From Siphonodentalium dalli (Eukaryota; Mollusca; Scaphopoda; Gadilida; Siphonodentaliidae), in NCBI GenBank assembly GCA_032622095.1, contig CP136065.1, positions 69,471,675 to 69,535,674 on the forward strand: a DNA stretch of 64,000 nucleotides, written 5' to 3'. The notes below the pieces were generated by a model. That model did not search any database, was not told where the DNA came from, and saw only the letters and a program-made list of their open reading frames with translations. A program made the position numbers and the translations under genes. Below are positions 35,913 through 47,962 of the stretch, in pieces. Every line of letters starts with the position of its first letter. The stretch's first letter is position 1.

Positions 35913-37390
35913 GACACTTGTCATAATTATCACATTTAATGGCAAAACGAATGTATGTTCTCTGGTTTAGATATATTAGAGTTCAGTGATCTGTCTGTCT
36001 GTCTGGAGCGCAAGTTCCTGGCTTAAATATGTGTTACCACTATAAAATTAATCTTATAAAAATGAACTGAAACTACCCCTGATATGTATATCAAGGTATT
36101 TTAGTATTAGGTTACAATACTTGTGATAATGGAAGTCATTTCTATGTTACCCAAATTTACTAAACCAGATATCTGATTTCACCAAAATAATAAAACATAA
36201 TATTTATTTTAAGAACAATCAATCAACAGGTTAAAAAATAGAATATTATCTTATGAGGTTAGCAGGGTGACTAAATAATAATATAGTAAAATCAACAGCT
36301 CGAAGGGGTCCCTGTATTCACTATACTGAAAGTTTGTGCCATTATATGTAAGCTATGGAAATGTCAATTTATAATCAAATTTGGATTAATTAGTTAATGG
36401 CTCAAGTTATAATTCTATAACTACCAAGTTGTTAAATTGTCTATATATCACAACAGTGTATTTATGGCTCAAATTTATCATGTTTTGTATATAATGAGTT
36501 GAGTATAAAGCATAGGGTTTCACAAATAACCACGTATAGCGTATAGCACCCCTACGAATTCCTAAAGAAATCAGTAATATTAATATAATTATTGCCTAAA
36601 GTATGATAATTAAAATAGAATATGTTATGATGTCACAGTTTTCAAAAATGACTTGCGATGGTCCTTCTCGAAGTTTATTAAATTCGTTATCGTTTGGTTG
36701 CTAAGCAGATAAAGCCTTAACAAAATGAAAAGTAGATGTCAAATATCAATGCATATTATTAAATCTATTGTGACAAACCAAGTGGTCGTATACCAATTTG
36801 AAATACCAGTACTTCTTTAGATTAATAATATAAAAACCATTGACTAATAAACACCTTATACAAAAATATGAGAAAGAATTTTACTCAAAGAAATGCCTTC
36901 AGAAAACTACATGTCTAGCAAAATTATCTAAAACAAAACTCGCGTAAAAAAGTACATAATATAGATGGTCAATGGCGGTCGCACAAACGGCAACCTAAGT
37001 TTGTTTATCTCATTGTGACCTGATATTGTTGTGATTCCGATGACTGCTTGCATGAACTTGTTGTATATGTTGAAAAGACTAAAATATTAAAATACCGTTC
37101 CTTTAGTGTAAACATATTTTTATTTCCAAATCCAAACATAATACACATAATACACAAATGACATAAATATATAACATATAAGAGATAATGTATGGAAATG
37201 AGGATCAGACAACAAGCCCGAGGGCTTATATGAAGTATTCTCCTCTTTGGCGACATGCCCCTTCCCCAATAAGTGAGGGAGGGGTATCGATCAGACGGGA
37301 AAGGATATAAATAATGTTTTTTAAAGGAGAAGTAACTAAGTTTGAGTTGGGATGGAAACAGCGGGAAGATAGTGTTAGGGATAGCAGGAG

Positions 37391-37435
37391 GCAGAGAGAG
37401 AGATAGAGAGAGAGAATGAGAGAGAGGGAGAGAAA
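37391..37435 (+). repeat. GA-rich microsatellite
   Basis: Imperfect (GA)n tract, repeated at 41218-41262 in copy 2. It explains the Leu/Ser-rich minus-strand frames there. Confidence 0.85.
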
Positions 37436-38774
37436 GTGGAGGGGCAGAGTTTTCAATAAATTAGTTGCTGCGTGATGAAAATTATGCTCGTAGTAATATA
37501 CATGCGCCAGGCTCCATGGGAGGGGGTCAATCGCAATGGCCAATTCCTATTTCAATGGGGTTCACTGTGAATATCACTGTGAATACCGTTCCTTTGCCGT
37601 GCACGCAAGGAAAAATGGCGAATATTGTTTTACTAGATACCTATGGATCTGGATTTACTATAGAGGACATTGAAGAAATATCTTGTAAATCCATTTAAAA
37701 ATCTTTTACAGGTATTCCAGTTTGAGGGTCTGAAACTTATATGTATATAACAACATCAATAATCCATGGAAAGTTTCACCAAGCACAAATATCTTTAAAT
37801 TTTGCAAGGGTGAGATGAAAAAACGTTCGATGACTTTGATATACACTGATCTTATCACTGTCTACAGAAAAAACAAACACTGTAACCCTTCACGATGGAC
37901 CAACCAGGACTAAGACAAGTCTTTACAACTGGTATGTGCATGCGCCAGTTATGATAACAAAAACGAGATATATTAACACAGATTTGAACTCAAAAGGAAA
38001 TCGAAATACACGCGCTCCTGAAAACGCTTACAAAAGAAAGAAGAAAGCAGATATAATTTCTTATTGGACAAAAGCTAGACGAGCATTTGCAAAATAAGAC
38101 TGAACATGATCCAAAAACAATGATCCAAATACAGGGCAAGAAATATTAATAAATTGTGCTAAACTACTTGCACAATATTACAATGATCGAACCCAAATGG
38201 GTATCAGGATTTTTATTATAGAATCATATTTCCCAATTCAAATAAGTGGTATATCTTCATTAATACGTATTGTTCACATATGGGAAGCCTATGCCACTAT
38301 GGAATTGGTGTATTCTTATTTTACTCAGCACTCAGTCCAAAATATATATGTCAAAAGATACCAAATGTAGTCAGTCTTGTTAAAATATTCCAAAATCTGG
38401 AGTGAAATAACTTCAACTACGTGAATCAACAGACTATCTTTTTATGTTATATAATTAATATAGTCACCTTAAAAAATCTGTCCCCATGGTTTGATAAACT
38501 ATAGTATTATTAAAATGTTGTCTGGAAAATGCCGAACATATTGAATGGTTTATACCGATTGTGTTGATCTTTTACTGAAAATAATAATTGAAGCTTGTCA
38601 TGCTAGTTTACCAAATCAATCAAAAAGTGTTGAAGGATGTAATAATACAACTAGATAAGTTGTTATCAGCTCTGGATTCGATCAGATTGGCACCTGTTCA
38701 TGGCTCGGACAAGCATGAAATGTTGAGCGCGGCCAGTATTGATTTATATATAAGTGTGTTGTTGTGTGCGGGTT

Positions 38775-38778
38775 TAAT
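38775..38778. other. Empty Ngaro target site (TAAT)
   Basis: GGTTTAATACTCTG in copy 1 corresponds to the uninterrupted pre-insertion site; in copy 2 the element separates GGTTTAAT from TAATACTCTG. Confidence 0.9.
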
Positions 38779-39292
38779 ACTCTGAATCACAAATAGACCC
38801 CAACATGCAACAAAATGTAAAAATCCATTGTGAAGTGACAAGTAACTGTTCAAGTAGACTTGAAAGGTCAGTAAATATTTTGGGGTCGCATACATATAAA
38901 ATCAGTGTTTTATTTTGGAACTGGGTCATCATGAAGATACTACAACCTGTAATACAATATTCAAATTCCTGTGAAATGACAAATAAATGGTAAAGTAAGC
39001 TTGAACACCCAGAAAATATGTTCTGGGTGTATAAATGTACCTGCATTTATACTTGTACAAATCCTAGCTTATGTTACGAGACTGATAAGCTGCTCATGCA
39101 GGCCACCTGCTTATCTAATGCAACTGAGGGTGAATTTACACTGTGTATAGATCTGTATACAGATCTGTATGAAGTCACGTGTCGTGCATTGCTGTCATTA
39201 CAACATGATGACTAATAGTGAACGCGCGCTGACCAGTACTCTGGTAATTGACAACTCACTAGGAGTCGTTTCAGTTTAGGCCAGACATAAAA

Positions 39293-39325
39293 ATGGATCA
39301 ACTACCAGCAGACAACAGCGATTTG
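39293..39325 (+). CDS. Candidate short first coding exon (copy 1)
   Basis: ATG in good context (AAAATGG) opens MDQLPADNSDL and is followed directly by a donor-like GTATGTG. A similar ATG-to-donor segment, MDQPGLRQVFTT then GTATGTG, lies at 37895-37931. No downstream exon can be identified, so this is speculative. Confidence 0.2.
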
Positions 39326-42300
39326 GTATGTGCCGTGTCAGCATATATATATAGGTCTCCTGTTTGAAACCATCTGAGAGGTGGTCATTTTGGATTGGTA
39401 TGGAGTGGGTATCCATGCTACAACACCCTGTATTTTACCAAATGTAGCAAAATTTCCAACTGATGACAATTCTAATGACAATGTTGACCAAATGTAGGAC
39501 AATACTGTTTTTATTAAATTAACTAGCAGTTTTGACAGGCCGCGGGGAGGGACCAGGCACAATCTTTCCATATAAGGTAGGAAATTATGCAAATATTGGT
39601 CAGAAAACAATACTACAAAATGTTTGAAAATCCAACTACAATATCATTTTCAACCTATTGTTGGTTTGGAAATTACAACTAATATTTTGTCAGGTATGAA
39701 ATTTCCAACTGTTGAACATTTTTACCAAAGTTGGGGTGAGACACTTGTCATAATTTTCACATTTAATGGCAAAACGAATGTATGTTCTCTGGTTTAGATA
39801 TATTAGAGTTCAGTGATCTGTCTGTCTGTCTGGAGCGCAAGTTCCTGGCTTAAATATGTGTTACCACTATAAAATTAATCTTATAAAAATGAACTGAAAC
39901 TACCCCTGATATGTATATCAAGGTATTTTAGTATTAGGTTACAATACTTGTGATAATGGAAGTCATTTCTATGTTACCCAAATTTACTAAACCAGATATC
40001 TGATTTCACCAAAATAATAAAACATAATATTTATTTTAAGAACAATCAATCAACAGGTTAAAAAATAGAATATTATCTTATGAGGTTAGCAGGGTGACTA
40101 AATAATAATATAGTAAAATCAACAGCTCGAAGGGGTCCCTGTATTCACTATACTGAAAGTTTGTGCCATTATATGTAAGCTATGGAAATGTCAATTTATA
40201 ATCAAATTTGGATTAATTAGTTAATGGCTCAAGTTATAATTCTATAACTACCAAGTTGTTAAATTGTCTATATATCACAACAGTGTATTTATGGCTCAAA
40301 TTTATCATGTTTTGTATATAATGAGTTGAGTATAAAGCATAGGGTTTCACAAATAACCACGTATAGCGTATAGCACCCCTATGAATTCCTAAAGAAATCA
40401 GTAATATTAATATAATTATTGCCTAAAGTATGATAATTAAAATAGAATATGTTATGATGTCACAGTTTTCAAAAATGACTTGCGATGGTCCTTCTCGAAG
40501 TTTATTAAATTCGTTATCGTTTGGTTGCTAAGCAGATAAAGCCTTAACAAAATGAAAAGTAGATGTCAAATATCAATGCATATTATTAAATCTATTGTGA
40601 CAAACCAAGTGGTCGTATACCAATTTGAAATACCAGTACTTCTTTAGATTAATAATATAAAAACCATTGACTAATAAACACCTTATACAAAAATATGAGA
40701 AAGAATTTTACTCAAAGAAATGCCTTCAGAAAACTACATGTCTAGCAAAATTATCTAAAACAAAACTCGCGTAAAAAAGTACATAATATAGATGGTCAAT
40801 GGCGGTCGCACAAACGGCAACCTAAGTTTGTTTATCTCATTGTGACCTGATATTGTTGTGATTCCGATGACTGCTTGCATGAACTTGTTGTATATGTTGA
40901 AAAGACTAAAATATTAAAATACCGTTCCTTTAGTGTAAACATATTTTTATTTCCAAATCCAAACATAATACACATAATACACAAATGACATAAATATATA
41001 ACATATAAGAGATAATGTATGGAAATGAGGATCAGACAACAAGCCCGAGGGCTTATATGAAGTATTCTCCTCTTTGGCGACATGCCCCTTCCCCAATAAG
41101 TGAGGGAGGGGTATCGATCAGACGGGAAAGGATATAAATAATGTTTTTTAAAGGAGAAGTAACTAAGTTTGAGTTGGGATGGAAACAGCGGGAAGATAGT
41201 GTTAGGGATAGCAGGAGGCAGAGAGAGAGATAGAGAGAGAGAATGAGAGAGAGGGAGAGAAAGTGGAGGGGCAGAGTTTTCAATAAATTAGTTGCTGCGT
41301 GATGAAAATTATGCTCGTAGTAATATACATGCGCCAGGCTCCATGGGAGGGGGTCAATCGCAATGGCCAATTCCTATTTCAATGGGGTTCACTGTGAATA
41401 TCACTGTGAATACCGTTCCTTTGCCGTGCACGCAAGGAAAAATGGCGAATATTGTTTTACTAGATACCTATGGATCTGGATTTACTATAGAGGACATTGA
41501 AGAAATATCTTGTAAATCCATTTAAAAATCTTTTACAGGTATTCCAGTTTGAGGGTCTGAAACTTATATGTATATAACAACATCAATAATCCATGGAAAG
41601 TTTCACCAAGCACAAATATCTTTAAATTTTGCAAGGGTGAGATGAAAAAACGTTCGATGACTTTGATATACACTGATCTTATCACTGTCTACAGAAAAAA
41701 CAAACACTGTAACCCTTCACGATGGACCAACCAGGACTAAGACAAGTCTTTACAACTGGTATGTGCATGCGCCAGTTATGATAACAAAAACGAGATATAT
41801 TAACACAGATTTGAACTCAAAAGGAAATCGAAATACACGCGCTCCTGAAAACGCTTACAAAAGAAAGAAGAAAGCAGATATAATTTCTTATTGGACAAAA
41901 GCTAGACGAGCATTTGCAAAATAAGACTGAACATGATCCAAAAACAATGATCCAAATACAGGGCAAGAAATATTAATAAATTGTGCTAAACTACTTGCAC
42001 AATATTACAATGATCGAACCCAAATGGGTATCAGGATTTTTATTATAGAATCATATTTTCCAATTCAAATAAGTGGTATATCTTCATTAATACGTATTGT
42101 TCACATATGGGAAGCCTATGCCACTATGGAATTGGTGTATTCTTATTTTACTCAGCACTCAGTCCAAAATATATATGTCAAAAGATACCAAATGTAGTCA
42201 GTCTTGTTAAAATATTCCAAAATCTGGAGTGAAATAACTTCAACTACGTGAATCAACAGACTATCTTTTTATGTTATATAATTAATATAGTCACCTTAAA

Positions 42301-42601
42301 AAATCTGTCCCCATGGTTTGATAAACAATAGTATTATTAAAATGTTGTCTGGAAAATGCCGAACATATTGAATGGTTTATACCGATTGTGTTGATCTTTT
42401 ACTGAAAATAATAATTGAAACTTGTCATGCTAGTTTACCAAATCAATCAAAAAGTGTTGAAGGATGTAATAATACAACTAGATAAGTTGTTATCAGCTCT
42501 GGATTCGATCAGATTGGCACCTGTTCATGGCTCGGACAAGCATGAAATGTTGAGCGCGGCCAGTATTGATTTATATATAAGTGTGTTGTTGTGTGCGGGT
42601 T

Positions 42602-42802
42602 TAATGCACCCAGGGCCGATAAGGTTCGGGGTGATTTATGTGGTTCTTTGATCCTGTCATCCGGCAGACATTCCGGATTTTCGGTACGATCCGTTCCGTA
42701 TCGGCCGAACTTAAAAGTCCGCATTTTACATCCGCCCGGAATGCTGCCTCCTTCCGGTAACTGAAAAAAGCAATTCACTCTTGAATTATATGCATCGCGC
42801 TC
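42602..42802 (+). repeat. Ngaro split direct repeat A1
   Basis: 201 bp from TAATGCACCCAGGGCC to GCATCGCGCTC, identical by eye to A2 at 47762-47962. Confidence 0.93.
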
Positions 42803-42996
42803 GGTTGTGTCGTCAATTCCTATCTGTTTCCATCCGTCACCGTGTTTCTTCACCAGCCTTCATTTATTCGTCTATCATCTTGTTCCTTGTGCGCTCTGTC
42901 TGCGTCCTGTTCCGTCGGCGTTACCTATTTTCGTGGGTCGTGCACGTGTTTTCCCTGTTTGTGTTTGTCGTTCGGTGGCATTCCCGTATTTCTCCT

Positions 42997-43641
42997 ATGG
43001 TTCGTACAGGATCTCGCGGTCGGGCCCGCGACCGTTCGTCTCGTAGCAGTCGCAAGGATGCGTCTGCCAGCTCGTCTCGTGCTGGTCCTGCTTCCAGTGG
43101 CCGTGTTATGCCTTCTTCTCGGGTTTTCGGCCAGTGTGTCATCTGTGGCTGATTCACGGTTGCGCGGCCGTGGTCAGCATTCGCGTGGCAGGCCTGCTCG
43201 TGGCTCTGGACGGGGATGCCACGCCTCTCGTGGCCGGATTTCCCATTCTCGTGGCCGCGATCCTGTTCGTCAGCCTCGTTGTCAGCCCAGTCGTCAGTCT
43301 CGTCGCCGACAGGACGTTTTTCTGCGCTATGAATACAGGTCACCACTAGCGTCTCCTTTGTCGTCCTGTCCCCGCCGCAGTTCTGATGACAGCTCCACTT
43401 CTCTCCGCCGCCGCGTGTGGCTTCAGTGATACACCGACCGAACGCTCCGGCAAGAGACAGAACTGATCCGGGTAATGCCTTATTTAGCTTTCCATCCTCG
43501 CTGGTCTCCCCTTGGGACGCCCCCTTGCCGATTCCTACGGCGGCAGATGGCCTTGGCTCTCACGTTTCCAGATCTTCGCGACAAAATTTTCTGGGGGCGT
43601 CGTGCTTCCGGGCGAATCCGTGTTGCGCCCAAGGCTTATAA
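42997..43641 (+). pseudogene. gag: Ngaro gag, N-terminal part, frameshifted
   Basis: ATG at 42997 opens MVRTGSRGRARDRSSRSSRK, a basic Arg/Ser start typical of nucleic-acid-binding Gag, and stops at 43152. The Arg/Gly/Ser-rich character then continues in the +1 frame (HSRGRPARGSGRG) to a stop at 43429. Further on, GLGSHVS in one frame and DLRDKIFWG in another together match the expected Gag segment, with a frame change near 43565. At least two frame disruptions and one stop, so no intact Gag is made. The segment ends where the AT-rich insertion begins. Confidence 0.65.
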
Positions 43642-44122
43642 TAAGTGGTCTGATATGGCCAATTGTCAGACACCAAATTCAAATTTTTATAGGTTGTCAG
43701 GCTCTGCTTTGAAACTGTCTGACATAATGTCTGGTTGAGAAATTGATGTATTTTTATGAAAATATCACTGGTAATGTGATATTTTGCAAAAATTTATAGA
43801 GCATGCTGTTAAATGAAATTGGATTGCATAATTTATGGATCCAGTAACACCACTGGGATCAGAGCAATTGAAGACTTCTATAACCTTAGAATTGAAATCG
43901 GCAAGTATGTTTAATGTTGTCGAGGTGGGGCAGATTTGCATTTAAAAAAAAGTGATAATTGAGAAGAGGAACATCATTGGGGGATTATACATCATTATTA
44001 GTTTAAATTGGTATTATTATGGGTGATAAAATAGACACGTCAGGCCTCATTTCTAAATGTCAGCCCATGTCTGTTTGGTGCCTGACAAAATGTCAGATAG
44101 TCAAATAAAAATTATTTTAAGG
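43642..44122. mobile_element. AT-rich insertion inside Ngaro gag
   Basis: About 480 bp of strongly AT-rich DNA separates two GC-rich gag parts. Edge words CAATTGTCAGACACC and TGTCAGATAGTCAAAT suggest weak inverted ends, but I could not define TIRs or a target duplication. Probably a MITE; family unknown. Confidence 0.55.
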
Positions 44123-44123
44123 T

Positions 44124-45620
44124 TTGGTTGCGCCAGGCGGGCATGCTGCTCCAATAACGTCTGTTGACTCGTGGACCGATGCTTTTCTCACTTTCGTTTC
44201 GGTATACCTCGACGTTCACCCTGAATCGTCGGCCCAGCCCCTTTTGCGTTACCTGCGCACCATTCGTTGGGCGGCGGCTAAATGTGGGGGATCTGTCTGG
44301 CGGGTGTACGATCCCCAATTTCGGTTGAAGTGGGATGAAAATACAGCTACTCCTTGGGAGACCATCGACCCTAACATTTGGCTGCTGGTCATGACGCCCC
44401 AGGTTCGGCAACCTCCGCAGCCGACTCCGCCCCCGGTTCGTGCCTCCGGGCGTGTAGATTTTTTTCCCACGCGTCCGGGCCATCCCAGTCCCGTCTGTTT
44501 TGAACTCAACGCCGGCCTCTGCTCCTGGCCAAACTGTCGTTTCGACACATCTGCAACATCTGCTCAGAGCCTCATGCCGCAACCGCTGCCCATGGACAAG
44601 ACTTTCGTCGCTCAGCCCGCGACGGTCGCCAGCCACGTCTACCAGCTCACCCCTTCCGCCATTAATCTTGTCTATTTGTGTTGGTGGCTTAGGAAGTACC
44701 CTCACCACCAAGCCGCGCGGGAACTCCGGTTCGGTTTTACTCGTGGTTTTTCGGCTCAATTATACTGGCCCGCGTATGCAACTGACGCTCCGAACCTCAA
44801 GTCTGCTCGTGACCGTCCCGAGGTCGTCCGGGAAAAGATCCTTAAGGAAGGTCGCATTGCTGGTCCTTTCTGCGCTCGTCCAATTCCATCGCTCCGCGTG
44901 TCGCCGCTTGGACTGGTGCCTAAACATGAACCCGACTCATTCCGTCGCATCCATCACCTCTCCTATCCGGCAGGCCAGTCGCTCAATGATCATATTCCGC
45001 GCGAATTCACTGTCACATATACCAGTTTTGACGCTGCTGTTGCCACCATCCGGTCCCTTGGGACCGGGACATTGCTCGCGCGCAGGGATTTAGAGGCTGC
45101 ATATCGTAATCTTCGCATCTACCCGGGCGATTTCGATCAACTTGGTTTTAAACTGGACGACATGTTTTATTTCGACAACTGCTTACCTTTCGGCTGCAGC
45201 GTGTCGTGCGCAACTTTTGAAAAATTCTCAACATTTTTGGAATGGGTTGTTAAGCAGCGGTCCGGCAACCCACACATCTTGTACTACTGCGATGACTTCC
45301 TGTTCTGTGGTCCGCCAGCCACGTCCCAGGCCTCGGACAGTCTTGACATGTTTCATCGCGTTTGCTCTGGTCTTGGCGTACCTATTGCTCATGATAAAAC
45401 GGTCTCGCCCACCTCGAAGCTCTGCTACCTTGGTCTCGCACTCGATACGTTGGCTAACGCGGTGCGTCTCCCTGCTGAGAAGCTCACAGCTATTCAGTCC
45501 ACAATCTCTCTGGCTTTGCGCTGCCGTAAAATCTCGGTCGTGAACTACAGTCGCTCATTGGCTCATTACCATTTGCGTGCAAGGCGGTTCGTCCGGGCCG
45601 CCCAATTTGTCGTCGCCTGA
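44124..45620 (+). CDS. Ngaro Gag C-terminus fused to reverse transcriptase
   Basis: A 498-codon open frame; its first codon as given is TTG, so it is really an internal piece. Residues 1-130 resemble the Gag C-terminal half (SWTDAFLTFVSVYLDVHPE) ending in a knuckle CFELNAGLCSWPNCRF; the rest of that knuckle (RHICNICSEPH) is in another frame from about 44540, so the Gag-RT fusion arises at a frame change, perhaps near a natural Gag/Pol overlap. Then the RT: APNLKSA, SPLGLVPKHEPDSFRRIHHL, first catalytic Asp in LARRDLEAAYR, LPFGCSVSCATFEKFS, and YYCDDFLFCG with the paired Asp. All three catalytic Asp are present and no stop interrupts the RT, so this domain alone could still be intact. Confidence 0.9.
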   Translation: MVAPGGHAAPITSVDSWTDAFLTFVSVYLDVHPESSAQPLLRYLRTIRWAAAKCGGSVWRVYDPQFRLKWDENTATPWETIDPNIWLLVMTPQVRQPPQPTPPPVRASGRVDFFPTRPGHPSPVCFELNAGLCSWPNCRFDTSATSAQSLMPQPLPMDKTFVAQPATVASHVYQLTPSAINLVYLCWWLRKYPHHQAARELRFGFTRGFSAQLYWPAYATDAPNLKSARDRPEVVREKILKEGRIAGPFCARPIPSLRVSPLGLVPKHEPDSFRRIHHLSYPAGQSLNDHIPREFTVTYTSFDAAVATIRSLGTGTLLARRDLEAAYRNLRIYPGDFDQLGFKLDDMFYFDNCLPFGCSVSCATFEKFSTFLEWVVKQRSGNPHILYYCDDFLFCGPPATSQASDSLDMFHRVCSGLGVPIAHDKTVSPTSKLCYLGLALDTLANAVRLPAEKLTAIQSTISLALRCRKISVVNYSRSLAHYHLRARRFVRAAQFVVA

Positions 45621-45663
45621 TTGATGCCCTGCAGGGATTTTTCTAAGCCGAATCACAAAATCC

Positions 45664-46228
45664 GAATTACTTCTGGCATGTGCCGATCTGGCCACGTGGT
45701 TACAGTTCTTCACGTCATTCAATGGGATCTACCTTTTCCCTTCTGCGACCTGGCTCCATGATACCGACATCAATTTCCACATGGACGCTTGTGGTCAGTC
45801 CGGCGGCTTTGGCGCTTATTTCAACGGCCTTTGGGCTTTTGGCACGTGGCCCCTTCCTTGGCATGCTTTGGGCCTGACCCGCAATATGGGTGTCCTCGAG
45901 ATGTTCCCCGTCTTAGTGGCATCAGCGTCTGGGGCGTCGCCTCCGAAATCATCGCCTCCATTTACACTGTGATAACATTACCGTGGTCCGCGCCATCAAC
46001 TACCAAACTTCCAAATGCAAGCCGCTCATGGCCCTGTTGCGCCAGCTGGTCCTGCTGCTCCTGTCTCACAACATCTCCTTGCGTGCTTCATGTATCGCGT
46101 CTCGTGATAATGCTCTCGCTGACAGCCTCTCTCGTTTCCAGATGAAACGTTTCCGTCAACTGGCGCTGTCCGCCGCCCGAACGCCAACACCATTTCCCAG
46201 GTGCCTGTGGACCTGCGTCGACATGTAA
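45664..46228 (+). pseudogene. Ngaro RNase H, frameshifted
   Basis: After the RT the frame moves: SLIGSLPFACKAVRPG appears at about 45555 in a different frame from the RT, then ACADLATWLQFFTSFNG and DINFHMDACGQSGGFGAYF (RNase H strand with the first Asp) in a third segment from 45664. The Glu region NMGVLEMFP follows, and after another shift near 45930-45960 come HCDNITVVRAINYQ and ASRDNALADSLSRF. The D-E-D-D set can be seen but is spread over two frames, so no single functional RNase H is encoded. Confidence 0.75.
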
Positions 46229-46525
46229 CGCTGCTTTTGACGTCCTCCCGGGCGCCATATACTCACCGCACGTATCGCACCGCCATACAGGCTTATCTCG
46301 TTTTCGCACACCGGCATCGCTTGGCCGTTTTCTGGCCGCTCCCGGAACACGCTATCGTCGGGTTTATCGCGGGGCTTCATCGCTCCCGGCATTCTGCTTC
46401 AACCTTTTCCACCATTTCGTTCGGGTAGTGCTACCTATCTGGCGGATCTGGGCACCCCTTACCATGCCTTCCTCCGCCGGGGTCGTTGGCGGTCTGATGT
46501 TTGTCGTCGATTCATCCACTCAACA
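46201..46525 (+). pseudogene. Ngaro tyrosine recombinase, core-binding part only
   Basis: RRHVTLLLTSSRAPYTHRTY, PLPEHAIVGFIAGLHRSRHS and ASTFSTISF fit the SAM-like core-binding domain of DIRS/Ngaro tyrosine recombinases; the frame stops at 46428 but similarity seems to continue (TYLADLGTPYHAFLRR). The following ~170 residues that should hold Arg...His-x-x-Arg...Tyr are absent: hydrolase sequence begins about 100 bp later. An internal deletion is the simplest explanation. The element therefore needs a recombinase supplied by another copy. Confidence 0.65.
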
Positions 46526-46529
46526 TCTG

Positions 46530-47126
46530 CTTAGTCTCGTTTCAGTAGCCAGTATCTGGGTCTTGGGTTCGTCCCACGTCTACTGGGCTCACCAGCGTGC
46601 TGTGCGGCGTCCTGTTGGCCAACATCTCCAGCTGTCCAGCCACGGCGCTTCTGTTCGATGGATCTGCACTCGTGGGATGCTGTGGGGCGATTTCCACGCC
46701 CGTTCGCCCGGGAGCTCGCCGCTTGTCCGCAGTCTCGGCATCCTACCCACATCATCCAGCTTGGCTCGAACGACCTCACAGCCGGTGGGTACCGTGAATT
46801 ACATGCCAATGTTAAGCGGGAACTTTCATAGGTGCATGAATCGTTGCCTGACTGCACCCTTATTTGGTCACAAGTATTCCCGCGCCGCTATTGGCACAAC
46901 GCCCATCGCCCGAGTATTGGTGCTCGCCAGCGCCGGGACTTTATCCAACGCATGTTGGGCTTTGTCTTACATCACGGGGGTCGTGGCATCAAGCACCCAG
47001 CCATTTGCGCTTCGTTCAGATGGGATCCATCTCTCCCCCGTCGGCAACAATATCTATCTGAATAGTCTCCGGGGCGCCCTGGAGACCTTCCTGGCATCTG
47101 ACACTATGGTTTTCCCGGTGGTTTAA
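46530..47126 (+). pseudogene. Ngaro SGNH hydrolase domain, broken
   Basis: Three SGNH blocks are recognisable in order: block I as IWVLGSSHVYWAH (Ser), block III as IIQLGSNDL (Gly/Asn) and block V as DGIHLSPVGNNIYL (Asp...His). Block III is in a different frame from I and V, and an in-frame TAG sits at 46829-46831. Some Ngaro-like elements are known to carry such a domain; its role in their cycle is unclear, possibly lipid/ester hydrolysis or an RNA-chaperone-like use. Both catalytic Ser and the Asp/His pair are conserved despite the frame breaks, so decay is recent. Confidence 0.75.
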
Positions 47127-47360
47127 CTGTTTCATTGCTGTAATTGGGCATGGAGCTCCTGGTTTGGGGGAGTGCTGCGCACTCTATGGCGGTCCTGCAG
47201 ATGGTGGTAGTGGTAGTGTCGCCATAGCGTTATAACCTGTCTGGTAACTTTGATGGGTGGCTTATCAATAGTAGCTTAATATGTTTATGACTGCGCAGTC
47301 ATCTTATGCTTATTCGAGAGTGCTCTCGAACTGTAGCCTGAGTGTAATATTCCAGGCCGT
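47127..47360 (+). other. Ngaro 3' untranslated part
   Basis: Sequence between the hydrolase stop and B1; no frame or motif seen. Confidence 0.6.
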
Positions 47361-47765
47361 TGCTTAGCCATAGGGAGTTGGGCTGTCCAGTGGTCTCTAC
47401 TGCCATTCCTGCGTCGCACTCGTTGGGCTTCTCCCTGTTGGCCGTGTGTGCTTATTGCTTAGGGCGCCTCATAGCAATTCTTGGGCGCCGGCTCCGAATC
47501 GTACCTTAGCTCGTCGGGCCATGCTCATGCCTGCGCTGTACAGCAGTATTTCTTCAGCGTTCTCTGCTTCGGCTTCTCGTCAGAGCGAAGGCTCTGCTTA
47601 ATTGGTTTTCCATGCGTATGGGCTATCTGCAGGACAAGCTTATAATGTTGCATTAAAGCTGAGATCATACCCCACTCATGTGTTGTCGTTTAAATATTCC
47701 GTGCAGTAGTGGCAGGGCTGTCACTGGTGGGGGTAGTGTCTCTTGGATCTGAGTGATCACATAAT
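47361..47765 (+). repeat. Ngaro split direct repeat B1
   Basis: 405 bp from TGCTTAGCCATAGGG to GATCACATAAT, repeated without length change at 48192-48596. Confidence 0.93.
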
Positions 47766-47962
47766 GCACCCAGGGCCGATAAGGTTCGGGGTGATTTATG
47801 TGGTTCTTTGATCCTGTCATCCGGCAGACATTCCGGATTTTCGGTACGATCCGTTCCGTATCGGCCGAACTTAAAAGTCCGCATTTTACATCCGCCCGGA
47901 ATGCTGCCTCCTTCCGGTAACTGAAAAAAGCAATTCACTCTTGAATTATATGCATCGCGCTC
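47762..47962 (+). repeat. Ngaro split direct repeat A2
   Basis: Identical by eye to A1; the B1-A2 joint (CACATAATGCACCC) equals the predicted circle junction. Confidence 0.93.

Larger units (their letters stand above)
35913..39739 (+). repeat. 3.8-kb tandem duplication, copy 1 (empty Ngaro site)
   Basis: 3827 bp repeated directly from 39740. It is AT-rich with no confident gene. The copies look almost identical, with occasional single-base changes. The joint reads GAGACACTTG, combining the left start (ATGACACTTG) and right end (GAGACACCCC), so GACAC is a shared microhomology. Confidence 0.92.

Noticed and set aside
37226-37543. 105-codon minus frame with a Leu/Ser run, repeated at 41053-41370
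   Set aside because: The run is the translation of a GA/CT microsatellite; no domain on either side.
42921-43346. 141-codon minus-strand frame across Ngaro gag
   Set aside because: Antisense shadow of a GC-rich, Arg/Ser/Gly-coding gag region.
44112-44759. 215-codon minus-strand frame opposite the Gag/RT ORF
   Set aside because: The opposite strand has clear Gag and RT motifs; this one has none.
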